Positions 34,191 through 46,002 of a DNA stretch of 64,000 nucleotides are shown in pieces. Position numbers and translations under genes: made by a program. The notes beneath the pieces were generated by a model. It saw only the letters and a program-made list of their open reading frames with translations, ran no database searches and was not told the DNA's origin. The DNA comes from Aquilaria yunnanensis (taxonomy: Eukaryota > Streptophyta > Magnoliopsida > Malvales > Thymelaeaceae): positions 38,286,501-38,350,500 of the forward strand of contig CM077593.1 of the NCBI GenBank assembly GCA_039654915.1, written 5' to 3'. How positions within the stretch are numbered: position 1 is the stretch's first letter; every line of letters begins with the position of its first letter.

Positions 34191-34200
34191 CCTATAAATC
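34191..34200 (+). promoter_or_regulatory. TATA box of the antisense gene in element E
   Basis: CCTATAAATC, 545 bp before the ATG at 34745, preceded by TTATGGCAACG as in D. Same relative place as in D and L. Confidence 0.65.
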
Positions 34201-36360
34201 CCCCCTTCCTCATTAGTTTTTCACACTTGCGTTCTCTTACTCTCTTCTGCTCTCAAATTTTCTCCCTTTTTTCTGCAGTGGCTCTAGCGGCGGTGTGATT
34301 TCTGGCAAGCTTTCATGACGGCCTTCAGAAATCCCGACTTTGGCAAAGTTTTCATGGGTTTTCCTTCCCAAAGTCCTTTGATTCTCCATTTTTATAGCCT
34401 TTTCTTCTTTTCTGAAGTCATCTCCTTCTTCCGAAGTCATTCTTTGGCATTGTTTCCTTCTTTTCTTTCAACCTTTTTGAAGTTAGGTTTCTCTCTTCCA
34501 AATGTCTTCCCCCGTTCCGCTCATGTCTGTTCAGACTGTCCCCGAGAGCTAGCTTCCTCTAAATTCTCATTCGAGTTGTACCACTTTAGAGAAGTTATTG
34601 AAGTGGACAACTAAATTCCTTCTCCCTTCTTACTTGATTATCAGGCTACCTACTCCTGGCCTGTTTAGTTATATGTATAACTCGGATGAGGTGACTATTT
34701 TTTGAGCCCAACTGAAGGCCGGACTTCAGTTTCCTCTACCGAAGATGATTTGCGACATCTGCCAATTTCATGGCGTAGTCGTGAATCACCTTCCTCCAAA
34801 CTCTTACTACTACTGCAATGCTTTCCTTTGCATGTGTGGGGTTTTTAAGATAGTACCTCACTTTATTTTTTTCATGCAATACTACAAACTCCACCCTGTC
34901 CTGAAGGGTGGCTTCCATTTTTTGCTTCCTCGGGGTTCTGGGAGTAAAAAGTTTACATTTACCTTCAGCACGAAAGATAGTTTGCGAGGTTGGCAGAGGA
35001 AGTTCTTCTTCCTAAAGGTGGTTGACCAGTCTGAGCACATTCCAACCAACTGGGTGTGGGGGACTCTGCTTATAGATATAGTTGACCCCAAAAACCTGCT
35101 AACCTAGAATTGGAAGCCCAGTTCGAGGAGTTCGATAGCCATATTTGGGCTGTTGTGGACTGGAATGTCGAGGTCCCCCCGTTCCCTGTACCCCTTTCCC
35201 ATCATATGGAACTTAATGACCGAAGAGGTCCTTTGGGAATTGGGGGTGATCAAGGAGCATCTTATCGACCTGAACATGCCACAACCTCTTTTTGACGGGA
35301 AGAAGTCGTGGTTGGTAATACTCCTTCAGGGTGAACTCACGTACTCGGCCCTTCAAGAAAGTAAGTTCCTCTCCAAAATTTTCATCTCTCTCTATGCGTA
35401 CTTACCCTGATATTCTTCTTTTTGCAGAGATGGGTGACAAATCTGCCGCCTTCTTTAAGTCCCTTTTCCTTGGTCAAGCCGAGAATGGGTAGTAGACCTA
35501 GAAGAAGGTGGCGGCGAAGAGAAAGAAGCCGTCTGGGGGATCTTCTTCAGCTCCGAGGTCAAAGAAAATGAAGGAAGACCTCATTCCTTCACCTCCGGAA
35601 GATGAGGTGGGGACTGAGGGCAAGACCTACATTCAGGAGGATCCACCTTCAGAACCAACCATCCATTCTACTCCCCTTAGTCACAACACCGTGGCAGAGA
35701 CATTGGGGACCTCGGTTGGGGGATTTTCGGCCAAGGTGCTAGAGGAGCGCTGAAAAAAGAAAGGCAAAAATGTCCCCGATGAAGTCCTTGAAGTCAGTGA
35801 CTCTGAAGGTGATGATGCGGAGCTTCCACCAAGTTTATCTCTTAGCCATTCTTCTACGAGTTTGGGAATTTTTGGTGTTTTAGATCTTATAGACGAGTGG
35901 CTAAGGGATAACGTACTGATGGAACTTTGGCGGGGCTTTGCAGGTGAAGCAGTGCAGGGTCCCTGGGTGGAAGATCATGACTGGAAGAGGGCCATTCAGA
36001 ATGCCAAAAGTCCAAAGGGATAGATCTCAATTGAGCCTTTTTGGTCATTCACGAAGGACATGAACTTGTTCTCCAAGGATAGCCAGAAGGTGGCTCCTTA
36101 TATCGCGATTGGAGTCATCATGTGCACCAATTTTTAGTCTCTGACGGAAGAGTGCCCGAATGACGAGATCCTCTCCGCGAGGATGACTGAGCAGGCTGCC
36201 TAGGTAAACTCCTGCCCCTTTGATAATTAGGGATTTTTTTGTTTGCCTTATGTTCCTTAATCAAGATATCCCTTTTGCAGCTCTTGGCGTACATAGGGTA
36301 CTATCGGGCTTGGGCAGCCAAGCAATCCTCGATCCGGACTTGCTTTGAGGAGTCTCAGGC

Positions 36361-38775
36361 TGACACGATCCCCCGTGCCCCTGCCCAGGATACCCTGTGA
36401 GCGTTTGTCTCACGGTGGATTGTAATTGGCTAGCTGAGTATGTGTGCAGATTAAATCCGGTGCTACTAGTTGATTAACCTAGAAATGCAACATGCATGCT
36501 CTTATGCTTTGACTTGGTTTATTAAAACCAAAAAAACATTAAACAAGAACTCGGCCGAGTAATTTCTGCACAAATATATACAAACTGCGAAAGCATATCA
36601 AAATCAACATTTGTGTGAGTATAACTACACATAAACAACTCGTGAAAGCATTCATACAATGAAGCAACTAATGCTCTCACCCAAGAACAATCCTCGAGTC
36701 GAGGACTCTTTATAACATAGACTATGAAGGCAAACTAAAGTACTGTATCAAAATACAAGACTTTACTGAGATCTCTTTAGCCTGGCTCCCACTTCAGACA
36801 CCCGTCCTAGTGGCGAGTCTCACAAGTCCTCTGCCAAGTGCTACTAGGCTCTACAGCCAAAGGAAGAAACTAGTTAGTACTGCAACCTGAACAACAACCC
36901 AACTGAGCACTTAGGTAAACTAGAAACTCAAGGTTTCTCAACTACCATACCTTTACACACCAAAAGGTCACTATCGCGATAATCCTCAACGATTACCCGG
37001 TCCAGCAACTTCAGGCTCTGCATAACAAATAGGGAGTAAGAATTCAACAATTCTCAGTAAGAGGTCTTCAATGTACCTGCAATAAAAAGCTAGGACTCTG
37101 GCTGCGAGCTCACACAGAATGAGGGTACTAGTATATATGCATATCACCAGGTCATAGACCTCTCCTCAGGTAGTCCTCCTCACGGAGTAAAACTTCGGAC
37201 CTAGCGAGTTTAAACGCGCTCTAGCAAGCCGAAGCTTACTGCAAACAATCATGTAGCCTCTCCGTAGTTGTTATGCAGCGGAATTATGGTGGGACTTTGT
37301 AAACTAGGCCGTAGTGCCTCGTTGATGTAGACTAGATGAACAAGGTTTAACCTCGTGGCCTCATGGCTACGGCATGGATAGGCCGACGAGGGTTCTAAAC
37401 CTCTCACCTGAACTAATGATAGCTAATTATGTTCGTTTGCAACACAGTTTCCGTAAAAACTCGCCTTCAATTTGAGTTAATGTAAATCTAAAAATGAGAC
37501 ATTTTAAGTGTTTTTAAAGCATTGAGGTGATAGTACTCCCTCTTAGCTTCGCGTGGAATCTTGAATCAGCTCAATCGGACACACGAGCGAAAAGTTAAGC
37601 TGAAAACAAAATTGGGTGTCGGATGCTGTCTCGGCGACGCATCGCCACAGTTGTCGACGTTCTGAGACAGTTTTACTGGATTGGCGACGCGTCGTTGGTT
37701 TCGACCTGAAATTGGCGACGCGTCGCCAATCTGCAGAAATGTAAAATTGGCGCATTTTGCTGCTATGAACTTTGGCAACCAATTACACATATCAAACATG
37801 CATAGAAAGCTACCAAATTTCATACACACAAAGTACATGTTGCACGGCACATAACCAACTATCAAAAGCTAAGCTATGATGTATCGTAACATCAAACAAT
37901 TCCTCTCAATCCCGCAAGTCCACCATAATTCACCAAAACGTTTTCGTAATGGCTTAGCTAAAACCACTCAAATTTCTCAAGCAAATCCAAGCTAATGGCA
38001 TTCCATGAACTTAAAAACACAACTCCCTTACCTTAACTCCAAAAAGCAAGCAAGAGTCAAGCTCCTTTTCATTCAACCAAGCTCCCAAAGTTCTACACAA
38101 GTTCCAATCCAAAAACAAAGCACCAAACATCAAAATTATGCTCTCTAACCAAAACCCAAGCTCCAATTCAACCAAATAGAATGAATTCAATCAAGAACAT
38201 AACTCTTACCTCGTTCAAAAATAGGGGATGGGAGAAAACATCTCTCCAAGCTTCAAAAACATGATTTCAAGCTTGAAAATCACTTCTCCAAGCTTATATA
38301 CTTTGAATCACACCTTTTGGCACCAAAATCACTTGTTTCCAAGCTCAATTTGGGAGTCAAATGGGGTTGAGAAGGTGGAAAACGGGTTATGGCAGCCCAA
38401 AGCCCTCTTTCCCCTTCTTAAACCCTCACTTAACCCTTAAACCATCAAAGTATGAAGCTTGTTAGAATTAGGTCCCCCGTCTTTGTAACCTAGTAGTTCT
38501 TGATTAAATTCTTGTCTATTTGTCAAGTTTGAGTTAAGGTTAAGAGTTAAGTTATAAAAATTCATTTTAAAACACTCGAGACTCGTCCCGGTTATTCAGG
38601 ATGCAAAATTACCATTTTGCCCCTAAACTTAGTTCAGTGCCTTATTCTTTTCAGAACTTAGTGAACTTTGGTAAACTTCTCTATTCTTGCTATGTAAACT
38701 TAAATTAAGCTTCTAAACTTAATTTAAAACACTTTACCTTCCTCAACTGCCTCTCCCACTATAAGGGCCATAACA
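36361..38775 (-). repeat. 3' LTR of chromovirus C (2415 bp)
   Basis: Plus-strand ends TGACACGATC and AGGGCCATAACA. Contains degraded GC-rich palindromes at about 37630-37730. The last 52 bases (38724-38775) are read as the final codons of pol. Confidence 0.93.
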
Positions 38776-41700
38776 TTATCCCCTCCTTCTTGAATTTGGT
38801 CCCCCAAATTCCGTTGCAACTCCGGAAAAACACTAGGATACCTTTTCAGCATATCCTGCTCTGTCTCCCAGGTAGCTTCTTCCTCACTATGGTTAGACCA
38901 AATGATCTTAACCATCAGAATCCACTTAGTCCGTAGTTTCTTGACTTGCCTATCCAAAATCTGAACTGGCTTCTCCTCGTAGGTCAAGTCTTCCTGAATA
39001 GGTATTAGTGAAGGATTTACTACCTGTCCCGGTTCTACTGTGCATTTCCTAAGTAGACTAACGTTAAACACGTTATGCACTTGAGATAGGTTAGGTGGTA
39101 ATGCTAACCGATAAGCAACCTTCCCAACTTTCTCCAACACTTCATAAGGTCCAATAAACCTAGGAGCTAACTTGCCCCTTTGCCCAAAACGGCTAACTCC
39201 TTTCATGGGCGACACTTTTAGAAGTACTTTATCTCCAACTTCAAAACTCAAGTCTCTTCTCCTCAAGGTCGCATACTTGGTCTGCCTGTCATTGGCTGTC
39301 TTGATCCTTTGCTGGATCAACTTAATCTTAGCTGTAGTGTCAGCTATGATTTCAGGTCCAATAACTACCGTGTCTGCTGGATCTGCCCAACAATGAGGTG
39401 TCATACATCGCCTCCCATACAAAGCTTCATAGGGTGCCATTCCAATAACAATTTGATGACTGTTATTATAAGCAAACTCGATCAGTGGTAAATACTGATC
39501 CCAATCACCTTTGAAATCAATAACACACATGCGTAGCATGTCCTCCAACGTCTGAATCACTCTCTCGGATTGCCCATCAGTTTGAGGATGAAAAGCAGTA
39601 CTGAGACTAACTTTACTACCCAATGCTTCTTGAAAAGCATTCCAAAACCGTGATGTAAATCGTGGATCTCTGTCAGATATAATCTGATCCGGTATCCCAT
39701 GGAGTCTCACAATCTCCTTGAGATACAACTGAGCCAACTTCTCCAATGTATAAGTGACTCTGATTGGTATAAAGTGTTCCGACTTCATCAGTCTATCAAC
39801 CACCACCCAAATAGCATCATGTTGACTCCGAGTGTTTGGCAACCCCACTAGAAAATCCATAGTAACGGATCCCCACTTCCTCACTGGCAGAGGTAAACTC
39901 TGTAGTGTGCCCGCTGGTTTTTGATGTTCAGCTTTTACCATCTGGCATGTCAAACATTTTGCCACATGTCCCCTTACATCCCTTTTTAATCCTGGCCACC
40001 AAAAATGTGTCTCCAGATCTTGATACATCTTACTAACACCAGGGTGGATACTCAAAGTGCTGCTCTGTGCCTCCTGTAGGACTTGCTGCCTAAGTCCCCC
40101 AACATTCGGTACATAGAGTCGATCTCCATAATGCAGTATTCCATATCTGTATCTGAATTCTTTCTTCAAAGTACCAAACTTAGCTTCACCTGAAATCTTC
40201 TTCAATAATGGATCTTTAAACTGAGCTTTTTTAACTCTGACTAACCAAGCTGACTGGACTTCCAAAACGTAGACTAGGGATTTTTCTCGACTTTGCCATA
40301 ATTCATGCAAAGCTAAGAAACAGTCCCTCAACACTCCTTCAAAGGAGTCCGTAGCCTGATCCTTGGATAAGATCACTCCTGTGTACTTCTGGCTCAAAGC
40401 ATCTGCTACCACATTTCCTTTACCAGTACAGTACTCAATCGAACAGTCATAATCTTTGATGTATTCAATCCATCGCCGTTGTCTCATGTTCAGATCCTTC
40501 TAGGTAAATAAATATTTCAAACTCTTGTGATCGGTGAAGATTCTGAACGACCTTCCCATCAAATAATGCCTCCACAACTTCAGTGCAAAAATCACTGCTG
40601 CAAGCTCAAGATCATGAACAGGATAGTTCATATCATTAGGCCTCAATTATCTCGAACCATAAGCAATCACCTGACTGTCCTGCATCAACACACAACCTAA
40701 ACCTGAACCAAATGCATCAGTATAAACGGTAAAAGCTCTGTCTGGATCCGGCAAGACAAGTATAGGTGCACTTGTCAACTTTTCCTTCAACTTCATGTAA
40801 GCTTTTTCACACTTCGGTGTCCACTCAAACTTCTGAGTCTTCTTGGTCAATGCTGTCAACGGTGCAGCTATCACGGAGAATTTCTCTATGAAGCGTCTGT
40901 AGTGACCTGCTAAACCCAAGAAACTCCTGACCACTGTAACTGTAGTCGGTCTCTTCCATTCAATTACTGCTTGGACTTTTTCAGGATCAACTGACAAACC
41001 CTGAGCACTGATGATATGCCCCCAAAACTGAATCCTTTCAGACCAAAACTCACACTTAGACAACTTTGCATAGTACTAATTATCCTTCAGCACTTGCAAA
41101 ACTGTTCTAAGGTGCTGCTCATGCTCTGCTATAGACTGTGAATATACCAGAATATCATCGATGAAGACTTCAACAAACTAATCCAAAAATGGCTTAAAGA
41201 TCCGATTCATAGCTTCCATAAATACTGCTGGAGCATTCGTCACACCAAAAGGCATAACCGTATATTCATAATGTCCCTACCTCGTTCTGAAAGCAGTCTT
41301 CAGAATATCTTCTTCCTTAACTCTGATCTGAAAATACCCAGACCGAAGATCAATTCTGGAAAACACCTTTGCTCCCCTGAGTCTGTCAAACAAGTCATCA
41401 ATTCGAGGAAGTGGATACTTATTCTTAACTGTTACTGCATTCAACTTCCTATAATCAATGCACAACCTGAAAGTTCCATCTTTCTTCTTCACAAATAACA
41501 CTGGAGCTCCCCACGGTGATACACTTGGCCTTATAAAGCCTTTCCTTAGCAGTTCCTCCAACTGCTTCTTTAATTCATCCATCTCAGGAGTTGACATCCT
41601 ATAAGGTGGTACTAAAATAGGCTCAACTCCTGGCTGCAGATGGATTACAAACTCAGCATCTCTCCTACGTGGTAACCCAGGTAACTCCATTGGAAACACC

Positions 41701-43470
41701 TCAGGAAACTGATTAGCTACAGGAATTCTCCCCAATTCCTCCTCTATAGCTACTCCATTCAACGAATAATACTTTTCTTCACCAACTACAGGGATGGTAT
41801 CCATAAGTCTAAGGTGTAGACTCTTAGCACTAGACGCCAACCCTCCTGTGCAAGTCACTCTAGCTCCTTTAGCATTAGTAATGTCAACTGAGTGATTCGT
41901 ACAGTCAATTTGTGCCTTGTGCTTGCTCAACCAGTCCATTCCCAACACCAGATCATAAGATCTCAATTCTATTACCCAAAGCTCACAACAAAACTCATGG
42001 TCACCTAACTGCAAAGGATACCTAGTAACCACTTCATTAGTCACAATAAAACCTCTCCCTGCAGTCCTGATGAGTCTCAACTCACCCAAAATTTCACACT
42101 GCAAACTAAGCTTATCTACCAAGGTAGAAGATATCACTGAAAGAGTAGCTCCTGTATCGAAAAGTACTCTAACACTATTGTTCTGAAAAGTAAAATTACC
42201 TCGAACTGCGGGCGGTTCTCTGGCCACCTGACTCATCAGTGCAAAAACTCTCGGCTCAACTGCTGCTGCAGCTACACCAGGCCGATTCCCAATGGCCAAT
42301 GGTACTGGAGGTAAAGTCCGAGGTGGACCTGTCACAGGTCAAACCCTTGGGCAATCCCTCGCCCAATGTCCTCTCTGACCACAGATATTGCAAGCATCTG
42401 TACCCATAGTACATGGTCTTCCACCATGGAACCGTCTGCACCTAGGACACAAACTTGTCCTCCCCCTCTAAGATGGATCATGGTTCCCCACCATTGGTCC
42501 CTTTCCTGCACTCTTTCCCAAATTAGATGGTCCAACCTCCACCTTTTTCATAGGTGCTCTGGAATCCTCAAATTCCCTCTCTAAGGCCAACGCCTTTTGA
42601 ACCACCTGGCGATAGCTTCTAATGTCTACTGTCGCCATATACCTCCTGAATATAGGTTTCAAACCATGGGAAAACTTCTTAGCTTTCAACTCATCAATGC
42701 CCAACATATACGGAGCATACCGGATAAGTGAATTGTAGCGCTGCTCATACTCCCGCACAGACATCTCTCCCTGAATCAGATTCTCAAACTGGATCCTCCT
42801 CTGATCCTGTGCAGCTTCACTGATCTACTCCTGTCTGAACTTCTTCTCGAAGTCTGTCCACTTGAGCACCTTTTTCTTGTGCTCTGGACGGGTACCATTA
42901 CTCTCCCTCAACAACTCCATCACATCATCCCACCATAAACTGGCTCTCCCTCTCAGAAAGAACGGTACTAAAACCATCCTCTGCTATGACTCATAACCAC
43001 CACAAGTGAAGAGTCTGTTCATAATGGACAACCAGGCCTCTGCTCTATTAGGATCTCCTGTCCCATCAAAGCTAGCTGGATCAACTGTCTTGAACTTCTC
43101 TAATAATCTCATTTGATGTAGAGTGTCTCGCCTCCTTGGAGCCTCCATCATCTCTGGTTCCTCTTCCTCATCATGAACTTGATTTCGGCGTTCATGAGCT
43201 CTATGCACTTGCTGTGGCTCAGCATGCCTTTCCTGCTCTTGTTGTGGTTCATCCTCCTCTTGGACAGCACCCCTGTCCTCATAATCTCTGAACATCTCAG
43301 TCACAAGGGTATTCATACCCTGTGCCACCTGAGCCATAGTCTCTGTCAACCCCTGTAGCACCCTGGAAATCTCATCCAACCTCGCCAGAATGGGGTCACT
43401 ATAACCCTCACCAGGTTCCCTAGTCCTCCTTGAAGCTCCAGACCTAGTGTCACCATGGTAACCTGCAACC
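38724..43470 (-). pseudogene. Chromovirus C gag-pol with chromodomain-like C-terminus
   Basis: Homologous to B throughout. Visible parts: gag capsid region (42984-43470 and 42468-42764), zinc knuckles (frameshifted near 42340-42480), protease FDTGATLS and RT front (41277-42335), RT thumb and RNase H (40647-41063), and RNase H end plus complete integrase (38724-40487). The integrase has the HHCC finger, DFLVGLP core, GPYEVLEK-type region and a C-terminal chromodomain-like segment (KPVQILDRQVKKL, WSNHSEEEATWE). Stops include 40500-40502, 40647-40649, 41076-41078, 41178-41180, one near 41277, one near 42826 and one near 42984; several are CAG to TAG compared with B. A one-base deletion lies at the gag start. 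The frame runs through the polypurine tract (38776-38792) into the LTR. Confidence 0.92.
38776..38792 (-). other. Polypurine tract of chromovirus C
   Basis: The minus strand reads AAGAAGGAGGGGATAA directly before the 3' LTR. It is inside the pol reading frame. Confidence 0.8.
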
Positions 43471-43578
43471 ACAGCCAGACGATAGTCCCCAGATGTTGGT
43501 CAGTACTAACTTCCTAGCACTTGGACATTCCAACTAGATCTTAGTTTAAGCCTCCAATATCTATGAAATAAATCCTCA

Positions 43579-43590
43579 GCTCTGATACCA
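43579..43590 (-). other. Primer binding site of chromovirus C (tRNA-iMet)
   Basis: The minus strand reads TGGTATCAGAGC, seven bases from the LTR, as in B. Confidence 0.9.
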
Positions 43591-43597
43591 AAAACAC

Positions 43598-46002
43598 TAA
43601 CACGATCCCCCGTGCCCCTGCCCGGGATACCCTGTGAGCGTTTGTCTCACAGTGGATTGTAATTGGCTAGCTGAGTATGTGTGCCGATTAAATCTGATGC
43701 TACTAGTTGATTAACCTAGAAATGCAACATGCATGCTCTTATGCTTTGACTTGGTTTATTAAAACTAAAAAAACATTAAACAAGAACTCGGCCGAGTAAT
43801 TTCTGCACAATATATACAAACTGCCAAAGCATATCAAAATCAACATTTGTGTGAGTTTAACAACACATAAACAACTCGTGAAAGCATTCATACAATGAAG
43901 TAACTAATGCTCTCACCCAAGAACAATCCTGGAGTCAAGGACTCTTTATAACATAGACTATGGAGGCAAACTAAAGTACTGTATCAAAATAGAAGACTTT
44001 ACTTTACCCTAGCTCCCACTTCAGACACCCATCCCAGTGGCGAGTCTCACAAGTCCTCTGCCAATTCCTACTAGGCTCTGCAGCCAAAGGAAGAAACTAG
44101 TTAGTACTGCAACCTGACCAACAACCCAACTGAGCACTTCGGTAAACTAGAAACTCAAGGTTTCTCAACTACCATACCTTTACACACCAAAAGCTCACTA
44201 TCGCGATAATCCTCAACGATTACCCGGTCTAGCAACTTCAGGCTCTGCATAACAAATAGGGAGTGAGAATTCAACAATTCTCAGTAAAGGGTCTTCAATG
44301 TACCTGCAATAAAAAGCTAGGACTCCGGCTGCGAGCTCACACAGCCTGACGGTACTAGTATATATGCATATAACCAGGTCATAGACCTCTCCTCAAGTAG
44401 TCCTCCTCACGGAGTAATACTCCGAACCTAGAGAGTTTAAACCCGCTCTAGGAAGCCGAAGCTTACTGCAAACGATCATGTAGCCTCTCCGTAGTTGTTA
44501 TGCAGGGGAATTATGGTGGGACTTTGTAGACTAGGCCGCAGGGCCTCGTTGATGTAGACTAGATAAACAAGGTTTCCCATCGTGGCCTCGTGGCTATGGC
44601 ACAACTAGGCCGACGAGGGTTCTAAACCTCTCACCTGAACTAATGATAGCTAATTATGTTCATTTGCAACATAGTTTCCTTAAAAACTTGCCTTCACTTT
44701 GAGTTAATATAAATCTAAAAATGAGACATTTTAACTGTTTTGATAACATTAAGGTGATAGTACTCCCTCTTAGCTTCACTTGGAATCTTTAATCACCTCA
44801 ATCGGACACCCGACCGAAAAGTTATGCTGAAAACAAAATTGGGTGTCGGATGCTGTCTCGGCAACGCGTCGCCACAGTTGTCGATGTTCTGAGACAGTTT
44901 TACTGGATTGACGACGCGTCACTGGTTTCGACTTGAAATTGGTGACGCGTTGCCAATCTGCAGAAATGCAAAATTTGCGCGTTTTACTGCTATGAACTTT
45001 GGCAACCAATTACACATATCAAACATGCATAGAGAGCTACCAAATTTCATACACACAAAGTACATTTTGCAAGGAACATAACCAACTATCAAAAGCTAAG
45101 CTATGATGTATCATAACATCAAACAATTCCTCTCAATCCCGCTAGTGCACCATAATTCACCAAAATGTTTCCTTAATGCCTTAGCTAAAACCACTCGAAT
45201 TTCTCAAGCAAATCCAAGCTAATGGCATTCCATGAACTTAAAAACACAACTCCCTTACCTTAACTCCAAAAATCAAGCAAGAATCAAGCTCCTTTTCGTT
45301 CAACCAAGCTCCCAAAGTTCTACACAAGTTCCAATCCAAAAACAAAGCACCAAACATCAAAATTATTCTCTCTAACCAAAACCCAAGCTCCAATTCAACC
45401 AAATAGCATGAATTCAATCAAGAACACAACTCTTACCTCGTTCAAAAACAGGGGATGGGAGAAAACGTCTCTCCAAGCTTCAAAAACATGATTTCAAGCT
45501 TGAAAATCACTTCTCCAAGCTTATATACTTTGAATCACACCTTTTGGCACCAAAATCACTTGTTTCCAAGCTCAATTTGGGAGTCAAATGGGGTTGAGAA
45601 GGTGGAAAACGGGTTATGGCAGCCCAAAGCCCTCTTTCACCATCTTAAACCCTCACTTAACCCTTAAACCATCAAATTATGAAGCTTGTTAGAATTAGGT
45701 CCCCCATCTTTGTAACCTAGTAGTTCTTGATTAAATTCTTGTCTATTTGTCAAGTTTGAGTTAAGGTTAAAAGTTAAGTTATAAAAATTCATTTTAAAAC
45801 ACTCGGGACTCATCCCGGTTATTCAGGATGCAAAATTACCATTTTGCCCCTAAACTTAGTTCAGTGCCTTATTCTTTTCGGAACTTAGTGAACTTTGGTA
45901 AACTTCTCTATTCTTGCTATGTAAACTTAAATTAAGCTTCTAAACTTAATTTAAAACACTTTAACTTCCTCAACTGCCTCTCCCACTAAAAGGGCCATAA
46001 CA
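43598..46002 (-). repeat. 5' LTR of chromovirus C (2405 bp)
   Basis: Starts TAACACGATC (the terminal TG has become TA) and ends AGGGCCATAACA before the CAGGC duplication. Its palindromic boxes (about 44860-44960) are further degraded than those of the 3' LTR. Confidence 0.93.

Larger units (their letters stand above)
36361..46002 (-). mobile_element. Chromovirus C (complete, inactivated)
   Basis: A 9.6 kb element with exact target duplication CAGGC (36356-36360 and 46003-46007). LTRs are 36361-38775 and 43598-46002. Same family as B. The two LTRs show about eight substitutions and one indel in their first 225 or so bases (hand count), fewer differences than the LTRs of its host E, as expected for a later insertion. 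Its gag-pol has many stops and at least two frameshifts. Confidence 0.95.
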
